The notes beneath the pieces were generated by a model. It saw nothing but the letters and a program-made list of their open reading frames with translations. It did no database searches and was not told the origin of the DNA. Made by a program: the position numbers and the translations under genes. From the NCBI GenBank assembly GCA_900549495.1, contig UROL01000015.1:1-18284 (forward strand): 18,284 nucleotides of DNA, in the 5' to 3' direction. Origin of the DNA: an uncultured Eubacteriales bacterium. Lineage in GTDB: Bacteria; Bacillota; Clostridia; Oscillospirales; Oscillospiraceae. Shown here in pieces: positions 6,161-13,742 of the stretch. The stretch's first letter is position 1; every line of letters begins with the position of its first letter.

Positions 6161-7393
6161 TCATGCTCTTTTAATAGCTTTTTCTTGGGTACTTAGCCTG
6201 TTAAGCTCTTCTTTGGCAGCTTCCAAGCCCAAGTGTGTGTAGGTGTTCAAAGTGATACTAATATCTGAATGCCCCATCAGGTATTGAAGGACTTTCGGGT
6301 TCATACCACTTTTTGCCATATTGGAGCAGAAAGTGTGTCTGCATACATGAGGTGTGATGGTCGGAAGTTGCACTTTGTATATGGAATTGTACTTCGTGAC
6401 AATTCGCTTGAAGATGTGTTCCCAGTCCATCGCAACCATGGGACGCAAGCCTTTTCGTGCTTTTTTATTCAGCCAGACAAAACCTGTGTATCCATCCACC
6501 ATAGGCTCCACCTGTGGTGGAACTCTGGACGTTACCACACGCTGGAAGCACTCATATACTTCCTTTGCCATAGGTATCGTGCGTACACCACTTTCGGTCT
6601 TTGTGGTTTCCGCATACAGAGTGCCATCTTGCCTTCTTTGAAGCTGGTGGTCAATCAAAATCTCCTTCTTTTGGAAATCCACATCTGAAAGCGTCAGGCC
6701 GCAAAGCTCGGAGATACGAAGCCCTGTGTGAAGCAGAATGAAGATAGCATCATAGTACTCACAGAAATGCGGGTCTTCTTCAACAAAACTCAGGAATTTG
6801 CGTTCGTCGGCTCTACTGATTGCCTCCCGTGTATGGGAATCATCCACAAGGACGGAGGCAAGCTGCCAGTCAAACGGATTCTTCCTTATAAGGTCATCGT
6901 CCACCGCCATCTGGAATGCTGGACGAAGTACACCTCTGACAGTGTGGATTGTGCTAAAACTTTTGCCATCTTTCTTCTGCATATCGATTAAGAAAAGTTT
7001 GGCATCGGAGAGTTTAATTGAGTCGATGCGCCGTCCTCCAAATTCGGTTTGTCTCAGAACATTCAAAACCGTTTTATATCCAGCTTCCGTTGTTGGCTTT
7101 ACGCCTGTTTTGGTAAGGATGTAGCGTTCGACTTGCTCTATGACTGTCAAACCGCCACCAGCAGTATAAATGCCATCCAGCAAGTCCTTTTGAACTTGCT
7201 TTTCAAGCTCTCTCAGCGGTGCTTTGCTCCGTTTTCCAGCTGGTGGTTTGTCAGTGGCGACCAAGCACCAACTATATACAGAGTGCTTTTTACCATCGCT
7301 TCCAAAATAGCGGAACTCATAGCTGCCGTCTGTGCGCTGCCGTTCGTTGTCTCTCAGGATGCGTCCTTTTGTGTCTCTCCGTTTTTGGCTCAA
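6161..7393 (-). CDS. int: Tyrosine site-specific recombinase, Tn916 integrase type
   Basis: This protein integrates and excises the island by strand exchange through a phosphotyrosine link. The N-terminal arm-binding domain (SQKRRDTKGRIL; VYSWCLVATDKPPAGKR) closely resembles Tn916 Int. A SAM-like core-binding domain and the catalytic domain follow. All active-site residues are present, in my numbering from the TTG start: R226 (HTGLRISEL), K265, H349 and R352 (HVCRHTF), H375 (MGHSDIS) and Y385 (TLNTYTHLG). An in-frame ATG at 7486 would add 31 residues, but the TTG at 7393 has AAAGGAAGG just 6 bases upstream, starts the protein where Tn916 Int starts, and gives 410 residues (Tn916 Int is about 405). 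It lies downstream of xis on the same strand with an 89-base gap. Confidence 0.93.
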   Translation of the reverse strand: MSQKRRDTKGRILRDNERQRTDGSYEFRYFGSDGKKHSVYSWCLVATDKPPAGKRSKAPLRELEKQVQKDLLDGIYTAGGGLTVIEQVERYILTKTGVKPTTEAGYKTVLNVLRQTEFGGRRIDSIKLSDAKLFLIDMQKKDGKSFSTIHTVRGVLRPAFQMAVDDDLIRKNPFDWQLASVLVDDSHTREAISRADERKFLSFVEEDPHFCEYYDAIFILLHTGLRISELCGLTLSDVDFQKKEILIDHQLQRRQDGTLYAETTKTESGVRTIPMAKEVYECFQRVVTSRVPPQVEPMVDGYTGFVWLNKKARKGLRPMVAMDWEHIFKRIVTKYNSIYKVQLPTITPHVCRHTFCSNMAKSGMNPKVLQYLMGHSDISITLNTYTHLGLEAAKEELNRLSTQEKAIKRA

Positions 7394-7482
7394 AATAAAC
7401 CTTCCTTTCTGCCTTGCCGAAGAGCCAAACATAAACATCACTATTTTACCACATTCTTCAGCATATTTCCACTTTTTTACCA

Positions 7483-7722
7483 TCAAATTTGTGAAGTTCT
7501 CAAGATAAAATTTTCAAACGCTGGCCTGATAATCAGCAGCTTCACACCATGCTTTGTAAAAATACCATCGTCTTGGTGTTCCTCAGCCAATTTACGGATT
7601 TTCTTTTCCCCAATTTCAAAATAGGCGGCTGCCTCCTCTACAGTGAGACAAAATTTTTGACTAGGCATCAGACTCAACTTCTCTGACTGCTTCACTTCGC
7701 TTAACTTCTCATTTTCTTTCAT
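7483..7722 (-). CDS. xis: Excisionase, Tn916 Xis type
   Basis: This 79-residue winged-helix protein reads LTVEEAAAYFEIGEKKIRKL at about residues 26-45, the typical helix-turn-helix of Tn916-like Xis (which has [20 protein letters not shown]). Xis bends DNA at the element ends and steers the integrase toward excision. ATG 7722 has only a distant AAAGG. An internal ATG at residue 19 would give a 61-residue protein closer to the Tn916 length, so the start is uncertain. The gene lies just upstream of int, as expected. Confidence 0.88.
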   Translation of the reverse strand: MKENEKLSEVKQSEKLSLMPSQKFCLTVEEAAAYFEIGEKKIRKLAEEHQDDGIFTKHGVKLLIIRPAFENFILRTSQI

Positions 7723-7727
7723 AGCAC

Positions 7728-7758
7728 CGTATATCCTTTCTTTGGTTTTTGATATACG
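7728..7758 (-). repeat. Inverted repeat around the xis ribosome binding region
   Basis: CGTATATC (7728-7735) and GATATACG (7751-7758) form a perfect 8-base dyad with 15 bases between, just before the xis start codon. The loop holds the only purine-rich candidate ribosome binding site (AAAGAAAGG). It could be an operator or an RNA hairpin affecting xis translation. The region 7759-7925 beyond it shows a second imperfect dyad, GCGAGCAA...TTGTTCGC (7856-7881), and nothing else I can name. Confidence 0.45.
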
Positions 7759-7925
7759 TGCCGACTTGGCTCAAAAAGCGACAAATTATTTGTCCGTTAT
7801 TATGACGAAATTTAATCCGTACTTTTGTGCATATTTCATAAATTTAATTGATATAGCGAGCAAATTCAACAAATTGTTCGCTGCAAAATTCTACAGATGC
7901 ACCCCCTCTTTCATCATAGAATTCC

Positions 7926-7954
7926 TTGAGATCTACTGGCTCTGGAGGTAGAAT
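7926..7954 (+). promoter_or_regulatory. Sigma-A promoter of the AAA+ gene
   Basis: TTGAGA (7926-7931), exactly 17 bases, TAGAAT (7949-7954): each box is one base from consensus. Transcription would start near 7961, leaving a short leader with AGAGGAGGG (7969-7977) before the ATG at 7984. Confidence 0.75.
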
Positions 7955-7983
7955 GTAACAATCACACTAGAGGAGGGAATCAC

Positions 7984-8868
7984 ATGGCTATTGATGCTCA
8001 TAAAGAGGTAAAAGAGTGGGTGGACACTGTAACCCCTGAGATGCTGTACATGGACTTACGGCAAAAGGTATGGGGTCAAGACAAGGAAATACTGAAAGCA
8101 GCAACCCTTATTTTTGCATTCTTCTATAACCTAATCTACGGAAACGGAGAAAAGTACCACTTTTTAATTGAGGGTTCTTCTGGCTGCGGGAAAAGCACTT
8201 TTGCCCATGCGTTAAAAAGCGTGGTTCCCTTTCCAGTTATCATCGCTGATGCTTCACAGGTCACTGCCAGTGGCTACAAGGGTGCAGAGGCTTCTGCTCT
8301 TGTGGATGATGAAAGCCTCTTACAAGAGTGGTGCGGCTGCGGTATTATTATCCTTGATGAAATTGACAAGCTGATGCTTGGCCCAGATCAAGGCTACCAC
8401 CGTTCGGCTCAGGAAAACTTTCTGAAGATGCTGGATGGCGATACCGTTATCTTGAAAGACGAGACCCATGTCAGCTGCGATAAATTATTATTTATCGGTA
8501 TGGGTGCTTTCACAGAACAGCGGGAAAAGCGGAAAAACCCGCCTAGGTGCATTGGCTTTGACTGTGGCTGTGAATCTAAAGTATACCAGCCCCCATACCT
8601 TACCAAAGAGGAGCTGGTTCAGGCTGGGTGCAGTGAGCAGCTGCTAGGCCGCTTTATGACTGTGCTGCATTTCAAGCCACTAAGCCGAAAGGTGCTTGAA
8701 AGAGCCGTAAAAGAAGCTGTATCGGAAGTCACAAAGATCTGTGGGTATGTGCAGCTGTCAAACACCGAAGTCCGAGCTATCATCCAGAAAGCTATGACTT
8801 CGGACTTTGGTTGCCGTAGTATTCGGTCAGCGGTTTGGGAACGCTGCCTGGATCGGCTGTCTGCTTAA
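7984..8868 (+). CDS. ClpX-like AAA+ ATPase of the island
   Basis: This 294-residue ATPase has Walker A GSSGCGKST (64-72), Walker B IIILDEID (121-128), a Box VII-type arginine in LLGRF (R223) and a sensor-2 motif DFGCRSIRSAV (R278), in the order and spacing of ClpX/HslU-type unfoldases. It lacks the N-terminal zinc domain of ClpX, and no IGF-type ClpP-binding loop is obvious, so coupling to ClpP is unlikely. A Cys-rich insert, RCIGFDCGCESKVYQPPYLT (188-207), stands where ClpX has its pore-2 region. It has a good promoter and AGGAGG ribosome binding site, is divergent from xis/int, and ends at a strong terminator, so it is a single-gene unit. It may remodel a recombination or replication complex; this is inference. 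Confidence 0.82.
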   Translation: MAIDAHKEVKEWVDTVTPEMLYMDLRQKVWGQDKEILKAATLIFAFFYNLIYGNGEKYHFLIEGSSGCGKSTFAHALKSVVPFPVIIADASQVTASGYKGAEASALVDDESLLQEWCGCGIIILDEIDKLMLGPDQGYHRSAQENFLKMLDGDTVILKDETHVSCDKLLFIGMGAFTEQREKRKNPPRCIGFDCGCESKVYQPPYLTKEELVQAGCSEQLLGRFMTVLHFKPLSRKVLERAVKEAVSEVTKICGYVQLSNTEVRAIIQKAMTSDFGCRSIRSAVWERCLDRLSA

Positions 8869-8921
8869 TAATATTGGCTAAGGTAATCTTATGCCTACCA
8901 ATCTACCCATGGGGATAATGA

Positions 8922-8957
8922 AAAAGGAACGGACTCAGTTAAGAATCCGTTCCTTTT
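8922..8957 (+). terminator. Rho-independent terminator of the AAA+ gene
   Basis: A perfect 12-base stem, AAAAGGAACGGA / TCCGTTCCTTTT, with a 12-base loop lies 54 bases after the stop codon. The A/T outer pairs also make it work on the other strand. Confidence 0.88.
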
Positions 8958-9264
8958 CCGTTAGATGAAAGGTTGTGGCAGTCTCTCAACTAACATAGAG
9001 CATACATTTCACAGTATACATTCATATTTTTCAGGAAAAAGGCAACAACAGAAAAATATTTTTTCTGTGCAATTATTTTGTCTTTTTCGTTTAGAAATTG
9101 GTATTTGTATATAGTAAATTGCTAAATAGAGCATACATCTTTAAGTGGGAAGTGTGGCAGCTAGAAACTTAAACTATAGGTGTACTATACCGATTTCATA
9201 ATTTGTAGGGGTATTATATTTGTCTCTCTATTTGGTAATTAATTTATCAATAGGGGGATTTTTT
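8958..9264. other. Non-coding stretch before the rep-like gene, with short direct repeats
   Basis: The 13-base sequence ATAGAGCATACAT occurs at 8995-9007 and again at 9126-9138, with a related GTATACAT near 9016. TGTGGCAG occurs at 8974-8981 and 9153-9160. The stretch is very AT-rich (long T runs near 9055-9080). This could be a repeated binding site controlling the next gene or part of an origin. No clear -35/-10 pair for the next gene is seen, though TATTATAT near 9212 may be a -10 region. Confidence 0.4.
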
Positions 9265-10194
9265 ATGCCAAAGATGAAAAGCAAACGAATAGCAGTACCA
9301 ACAGATTTGCTGCTTAAAACTGGAGAAACGATGTCTTTACGGAGTATCAAAGCGTTTTTATTCCCATTTACTCAAATTTATTGGGGAAAGCAATATTTGA
9401 CAGACTATACAGACAGAAAAACATCAAAAATCTTTATTGATATTCAAGATTTTGCAGAAGTAATTGGCTATTCAATGTCTAACAGAATTTCTACAGAAAT
9501 CAGAAAAATTTACAGACAGATGAACTTTGATTTATTTGGTGAAGAAAATTCACCTGATAGATTATTTTCATATGAGGGAACAAGCAAAGATAAAACGCAA
9601 TTCATATTAAAGGTGCATAGTCCATGTAAAATGTACAATATAACCGAAAATTGCTCTGCATACACAAGAATTGACGCTGAAGATATGCTTCGCTGTGAAA
9701 CAATTTATGATTATAGGGTGCTTTTCTACATACTTCTCACAAAAACAAATAAGGGACACACTTTTTACCAATTGAATTGGCGCACAATGTATCTGAAATA
9801 TTGGGTTTTTAGTATGGATATGCTTGAAAACTGCTATATCGATAAAAAGAACAGGAATTACAATAAGTATATGGTAGAGGCGGTGGAAGGATGGTATCAT
9901 CAATTGGAAAGTGGAGAAATCGACCAAGATAAGTTTGATGAATTACTTACCTACTATGCTGAAACCTGGGGGTATGGAACTAAGGAAAGGATTTGGAAAG
10001 CATTCTGTGATGTAGTCACCTTCACAAAGCGCACTCGGCTTGAAAATTATCTACAGCATGGCCTCGAAATTGTTAATCAAGGAAAGATGTTTCATATAAT
10101 GGCGAACGAAAAGGCGGGAAAATTATTCAGTAAAATAAAGCTGAATGGAAACAGAGTTGACCACTATGAAATTAAATTTTGGAAGAATTATTAA
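9265..10194 (+). CDS. Unrecognised protein, possibly a replication initiator
   Basis: This 309-residue soluble protein has no signal peptide or membrane helix and is rich in basic and aromatic residues. The N-terminal third includes KSKRIAVPTDLL and a putative winged-helix segment (FIDIQDFAEVIGYSMSNRIS). The middle holds YDYRVLFYILLTKTNKGHTF followed by Tyr/Trp-rich helices. I do not recognise a family motif with confidence. The replication-initiator idea rests on general resemblance to plasmid Rep_3-type proteins and on the repeats on both sides. I chose ATG 9265 (MPKMKSKR) because TAGGGGG lies 7 bases upstream; a TTG at 9220 would add 15 residues without a ribosome binding site. It is followed by a strong terminator. 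The AT-rich codon use differs from the chromosomal block. Confidence 0.6.
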   Translation: MPKMKSKRIAVPTDLLLKTGETMSLRSIKAFLFPFTQIYWGKQYLTDYTDRKTSKIFIDIQDFAEVIGYSMSNRISTEIRKIYRQMNFDLFGEENSPDRLFSYEGTSKDKTQFILKVHSPCKMYNITENCSAYTRIDAEDMLRCETIYDYRVLFYILLTKTNKGHTFYQLNWRTMYLKYWVFSMDMLENCYIDKKNRNYNKYMVEAVEGWYHQLESGEIDQDKFDELLTYYAETWGYGTKERIWKAFCDVVTFTKRTRLENYLQHGLEIVNQGKMFHIMANEKAGKLFSKIKLNGNRVDHYEIKFWKNY

Positions 10195-10210
10195 TATACA
10201 CTGCCAGCCA

Positions 10211-10244
10211 AAAAGTAGGAGGAATCTAAAGTACTCCTACTTTT
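10211..10244 (+). terminator. Rho-independent terminator of the rep-like gene
   Basis: An 11-base perfect stem, AAAAGTAGGAG / CTCCTACTTTT, with a 12-base loop is followed by CTTTTGTTG, 16 bases after the stop codon. Confidence 0.88.
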
Positions 10245-10265
10245 CTTTTGTTGCTGTAAAATCCC

Positions 10266-10510
10266 TTTTACCCATTTTCGTCTCATTTTCAGCTAGTCGA
10301 TAGACTAAGAAACCATGAGCATTAATCACTTCAAGCCTACTTAATCAAAAATGACAATCAGAGAGCCGATGATTTTTCACTTACTATAGTAGGGAGTGGC
10401 ACGGCCTCTCTGATTGTATCATGTTACCCATTTTCGTCTCAAAAATGGGGGTTCCTTTTACCCATTTTCATCTCATTTTTCCGAAAACCCTTTTACCCAT
10501 TTTCATCTCA
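10266..10510 (+). repeat. Four iteron-like direct repeats, candidate replication origin
   Basis: The 18-base unit TTACCCATTTTCRTCTCA occurs at 10268-10285, 10424-10441, 10458-10475 and 10493-10510, all in the same direction. Copies 1, 3 and 4 are extended by TT on the left. The last three start 34-35 bases apart (counting the TTTTACCC frame: 10421, 10456, 10491, exactly 35). Copy 2 is followed by AAAATGGG, so it can also form a hairpin with a 7-base loop. No coding frame with a ribosome binding site covers them. Regular same-direction spacing beside a rep-like gene is the pattern of initiator-binding iterons. Confidence 0.7.
10354..10417. repeat. Long inverted repeat between iteron copies 1 and 2
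   Basis: ACAATCAGAGAG-CCG (10354-10368) pairs with CGGCCTCTCTGATTGT (10402-10417), 15 base pairs with one bulged base and a 33-base loop. The loop contains the palindrome ACTATAGT. A smaller dyad TAGTC-GATA-GACTA lies just before it at 10294-10307. No T-run follows, so it is not a normal terminator. It could be a single-strand origin, a nick site, an operator or a structured RNA. Confidence 0.55.
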
Positions 10511-10561
10511 AATTTTGAAAGAAGCTACAAGAACGGATACCATTATAAAAGAAATTCATCT

Positions 10562-10600
10562 AAAAAGACTGGAGCCGTATTTCAGGTTCCAGTCTTTTTT
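10562..10600. terminator. Bidirectional rho-independent terminator
   Basis: A 12-base perfect stem, AAAAAGACTGGA / TCCAGTCTTTTT, with a 14-base loop has T-runs on both strands. It separates the plus-strand rep region from the minus-strand restriction operon and ends the latter just after the ribbon-helix-helix gene. Confidence 0.9.
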
Positions 10601-10606
10601 TCGTTA

Positions 10607-10789
10607 TTATGCTTTCGGTAAATTATTGTTCATCCGCTCATTGTAATTGTCCATAAACGCAGTTGCGCCTTTTTCAAAAACCGCCGTCTTGGAGATACCT
10701 GTTTTCTGGCAAAATGCGTCCAAACGCTTGAATAATTCAGCATCCATTCGTAGGCTGCAGGGTTTGGATTCTTTTTGCTTTTTAGCCAT
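10607..10789 (-). CDS. Small ribbon-helix-helix (Arc/CopG-type) protein
   Basis: This 60-residue protein has the pattern of a ribbon-helix-helix DNA-binding fold: a basic N-terminus (MAKKQKESK), a short strand SLRMDAE (12-18), helix LFKRLDAFCQKTG, turn ISK, and helix TAVFEKGATAFMDNYNERM. Such proteins act as dimeric repressors or antitoxins. The start overlaps the end of hsdR by 8 bases, and AAAGGAGG lies 9 bases upstream, so it is the last gene of the restriction operon. No toxin gene is adjacent. It could autoregulate the operon, possibly through the dyad near 18051, but nothing in the sequence links them. Confidence 0.8.
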   Translation of the reverse strand: MAKKQKESKPCSLRMDAELFKRLDAFCQKTGISKTAVFEKGATAFMDNYNERMNNNLPKA

Positions 10790-13742
10790 TGGATGCCGCC
10801 TCCTTTAAGGTTTCGTACACATTGTCGGTGAAAATGCCAAGAACTTCCCGCTTGATTTCATCATTTTGTAATAGCAGTGTGAAGAAGTCCTGATTTTGGG
10901 ACAATCCTTCAATGAGTGCATCGTCAATTCCATCAAAATAGGCAAATTCAAAATCTTTGACGGAATTATTTTTCGCACTGGTCTTCAATTTATCGGATTT
11001 CAAAAGAATATCCCGAATTTGGAGCATGGCTTTCACGGCAACGTCACTATCATAATTCTTGCCAGTTCTGCTGTTAATTTCGGCAATGATCTGGGATAGC
11101 TTTTCTTCCTTAGCTGGGGTAAGCACAATTTGATCTGCGGTAGGTAATTTCACGATAGGATCAGACTTCTTGAATGGTTTTTTGTGCTCGTCTTCCTTTT
11201 TCTGGACAAAACCATATGCCTGAATTTTGCCTTTTAGGTCAAAACCAGTGCCAGTCGCATTTTCCTTCAAGTGTGCTGCCAGACCGTCCAGGAAGATATA
11301 TTTTTTGTGGAGTTCCACATCCTCAAAACAGGATGCTTGCAGCAAGAATTCATAGCAGCGCAGAAAATGGCGGATTTCCATTGCAATTTGCTTCTGTTCC
11401 TCTGGATCAAAATTGTTTTCGATATTCCGCTTTGCCTTTGCCAGTAAGAATCTGGTTTTCTGAATAGCTCGGCCAGAGGTATCCCCAGAATACACAATTT
11501 TGCTGTAATCGTCTACATCCATGGGGTCAAGGAAGTAGTAACCGTCCAGCTTTGCTTCCATATCGTAAACGCTTTGTGGGGATACCGTATTTGCAAGCAG
11601 CGTTGTGGTATAGTAGGTGGAAAAGGCTTTCTCCATGTCCTTGTAGTCATTTACAAAGTCCAGGATAAAGGTTTTCTTGTCATAGGGAGGACAAATTCTA
11701 TTCAATCTGGATAGCGTTTGCACCGCATTGACCCCACTTAGCTTTTTCAGAATGTACATGGCGCAGAGTTTTTTCTGGTCAAACCCAGTTTGGTATTTAT
11801 CGGCTACCAAAAGTACCTGATAATTATCAGTATCGAATTCATCAGGCAGATTTTTTTCGGGGATGCCGTTCATACCAGTTTCGGTGTATTCTGTGCCGTC
11901 AATGGTCACTTTTCCAGAGAATGCGACCAGCGCATGAATTCCCTTATAGCCCTTTCTATCTACATAATCTTCGAGTGCTTGACGGTACTTTACAGCAGCG
12001 TCACGGGAAGCGGTGATAACCATTGCTTTCGCTTGGCCACCCAATTCCTGCATAACGCTGGTGCGGAAATGCTCTACAATAACTTCGATTCGCTGATTGA
12101 TATTGGTTTCATGCAGATCTACAAACCGTGCAATTTGCCGTTTGGCGGCGTTGGTTTGCAGGGTAGGGTCATCCTCAATGGACTTATTTAGGGTGTAGTA
12201 GGTCTTGTAGGTTATGTAATTTTGCAGCACATCCAGAATAAAGCCCTCTTCAATGGCCTGTTTCATGGAGTAGATATGAAAGGCTTCTGTCTGCCCCCTG
12301 GCGTTTCTGCGCCCGAATAGCTGCAAGGTTGTGGGTTTCGGGGTAGCGGTGAATCCAAACATGGAAATATTGGCTTGTTTTCCGTGACGGCGGATCTCAT
12401 CGGTAATCATATCCTCTGTGTCCGCATTTTCCATATCTCCAGAACCAAGTGCCTTTGTAACTGCTGCCATTGTCTTGCCAGCGGTAGAAGAATGACTTTC
12501 ATCAATAATAACCGCAAATTTCTTTGTCTTTAAATTCTTTACGGAATCCAGTACAAATGGGAACTTCTGAATGGTTGTGCCAATAATTTTAGTGTTGCCG
12601 TTCAAGGCATAGGCCAAGTCCGCAGAGGTGCATTTTTCATCCATAACACGGATTAGGCCAGACTTGTGTTCGATGCCCATAACGGCTTGCTGGAGCTGAC
12701 GGTCAACTACAAGACGGTCTGTGCAAATGATGATATTATCAAAGATAATCTGGTCATTATCATCATGGAGAGAAGCAAGACGGTGGGACAGCCATGCTAT
12801 TTCATTGGTCTTTCCAGAACCAGCGGAGTGCTGTAATAGATAGTTCTGACTGGTGTGGTTTACCTTAACATCTGCCAGAATTTTGCGGATCACATCAAGC
12901 TGATGGTATCTGGGGAAGATAACGGTTTCCTGAACCTTTTTGGTATCTTTCTTTTCCTTAACCTCAATAAACATGAACTTTGAGATAATTTCAAGAACAC
13001 TATCCTTTTGCAAAATGCTTTCCCACATGTAGGATACGCTGAATTTATCCTCATATAGCGGATTCCCCGCTCCTGCATAAATGCCCTCCCCACAGCCTTG
13101 GTTGAATGGCAGGAAGTAGGTGGCTTCCTTGTCCAGCTTGGTAGTCATATGCACCTGCTCCAAGTCCATGGCAAAGCAAACCAGCGCACCAGCCTTAAAG
13201 CGGAATAGGCGGGTTTTAGGGTTCCTGTCTTTTCGATACTGGAGGATTGCGTCTTTGTAGGACTGTCCAGCGGGATTGCATTTCAGTTCAAATGTCATAA
13301 TGGCTAGGCCATTCAGAAAGAGAACCACATCAATCCGTTCTTCGTCACTTGCCCAGACCTCCTCGGAAGCGGAGAAAATATTCTGCTGGTAGAGCTTTAA
13401 TAATTGCGGATTGAAGTTTGTGGCGGGTCTGGTATACATCAAGTCCAGGTGGACATTGGAAATATCGATACCATGCTTTAATACAGACAGACGGCTTCCC
13501 CGTACCTTTGTTTCCTCCGCATTGATGGCACTGACGATGGTTTCTTCTGTCTGGTCTTTATAAATCTTATTTAGTGCAATCATGGTCTGCGGCTGGGTTG
13601 CGTTCAAGAAGCGAAACAGGGATTGACGGTCAATGGCATACATCCGATCATAGTTGGTCTGAGGCCAGATTTCATAGCCATCTTCCTTTAATCGTTCCAG
13701 AAAGAACTTTTGGTATTCTTTTTCAGATAGAACATTATTCAT
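10782..13742 (-). CDS. hsdR: Type I restriction enzyme subunit R (nuclease and DNA translocase)
   Basis: This 986-residue subunit cuts unmethylated DNA after ATP-driven translocation, as part of the HsdR2M2S complex. The N-terminal PD-(D/E)xK nuclease has D138 (ERIDVV) and E152-x-K154 (TFELKC), with a later QYR motif (168-170). The SF2 helicase motifs follow in order: Walker A HSAGSGKT (305-312), DESH (414-417), GFTATPKPT (463-471) and QTLSRLNRI (675-683). The C-terminal ~250 residues are helical and bind the methylase core. All key residues are intact, so it should be active. AAAGGAGG lies 8 bases before ATG 13742, and the gene overlaps the end of hsdS by 8 bases. Confidence 0.96.
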   Translation of the reverse strand: MNNVLSEKEYQKFFLERLKEDGYEIWPQTNYDRMYAIDRQSLFRFLNATQPQTMIALNKIYKDQTEETIVSAINAEETKVRGSRLSVLKHGIDISNVHLDLMYTRPATNFNPQLLKLYQQNIFSASEEVWASDEERIDVVLFLNGLAIMTFELKCNPAGQSYKDAILQYRKDRNPKTRLFRFKAGALVCFAMDLEQVHMTTKLDKEATYFLPFNQGCGEGIYAGAGNPLYEDKFSVSYMWESILQKDSVLEIISKFMFIEVKEKKDTKKVQETVIFPRYHQLDVIRKILADVKVNHTSQNYLLQHSAGSGKTNEIAWLSHRLASLHDDNDQIIFDNIIICTDRLVVDRQLQQAVMGIEHKSGLIRVMDEKCTSADLAYALNGNTKIIGTTIQKFPFVLDSVKNLKTKKFAVIIDESHSSTAGKTMAAVTKALGSGDMENADTEDMITDEIRRHGKQANISMFGFTATPKPTTLQLFGRRNARGQTEAFHIYSMKQAIEEGFILDVLQNYITYKTYYTLNKSIEDDPTLQTNAAKRQIARFVDLHETNINQRIEVIVEHFRTSVMQELGGQAKAMVITASRDAAVKYRQALEDYVDRKGYKGIHALVAFSGKVTIDGTEYTETGMNGIPEKNLPDEFDTDNYQVLLVADKYQTGFDQKKLCAMYILKKLSGVNAVQTLSRLNRICPPYDKKTFILDFVNDYKDMEKAFSTYYTTTLLANTVSPQSVYDMEAKLDGYYFLDPMDVDDYSKIVYSGDTSGRAIQKTRFLLAKAKRNIENNFDPEEQKQIAMEIRHFLRCYEFLLQASCFEDVELHKKYIFLDGLAAHLKENATGTGFDLKGKIQAYGFVQKKEDEHKKPFKKSDPIVKLPTADQIVLTPAKEEKLSQIIAEINSRTGKNYDSDVAVKAMLQIRDILLKSDKLKTSAKNNSVKDFEFAYFDGIDDALIEGLSQNQDFFTLLLQNDEIKREVLGIFTDNVYETLKEAASNG

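Noticed and set aside
6161..7486. 441-codon version of the integrase starting at ATG 7486
   Set aside because: The extra 31 residues have no counterpart in Tn916 Int, the ATG lacks a good ribosome binding site, and the TTG at 7393 has an ideal one.
7049..7624. 191-codon plus-strand frame opposite int and xis
   Set aside because: It is antisense to two recognised genes, with no ribosome binding site and no recognisable motif.
10266..10510. CRISPR array
   Set aside because: Only four copies, irregular first interval (155 bases), short spacers of about 15 bases in the rest, and no cas genes. The pattern fits protein-binding repeats better.
10607..10789. Toxin-antitoxin pair with the ribbon-helix-helix protein as antitoxin
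   Set aside because: No small toxin gene lies beside it; downstream is a terminator and upstream is hsdR.
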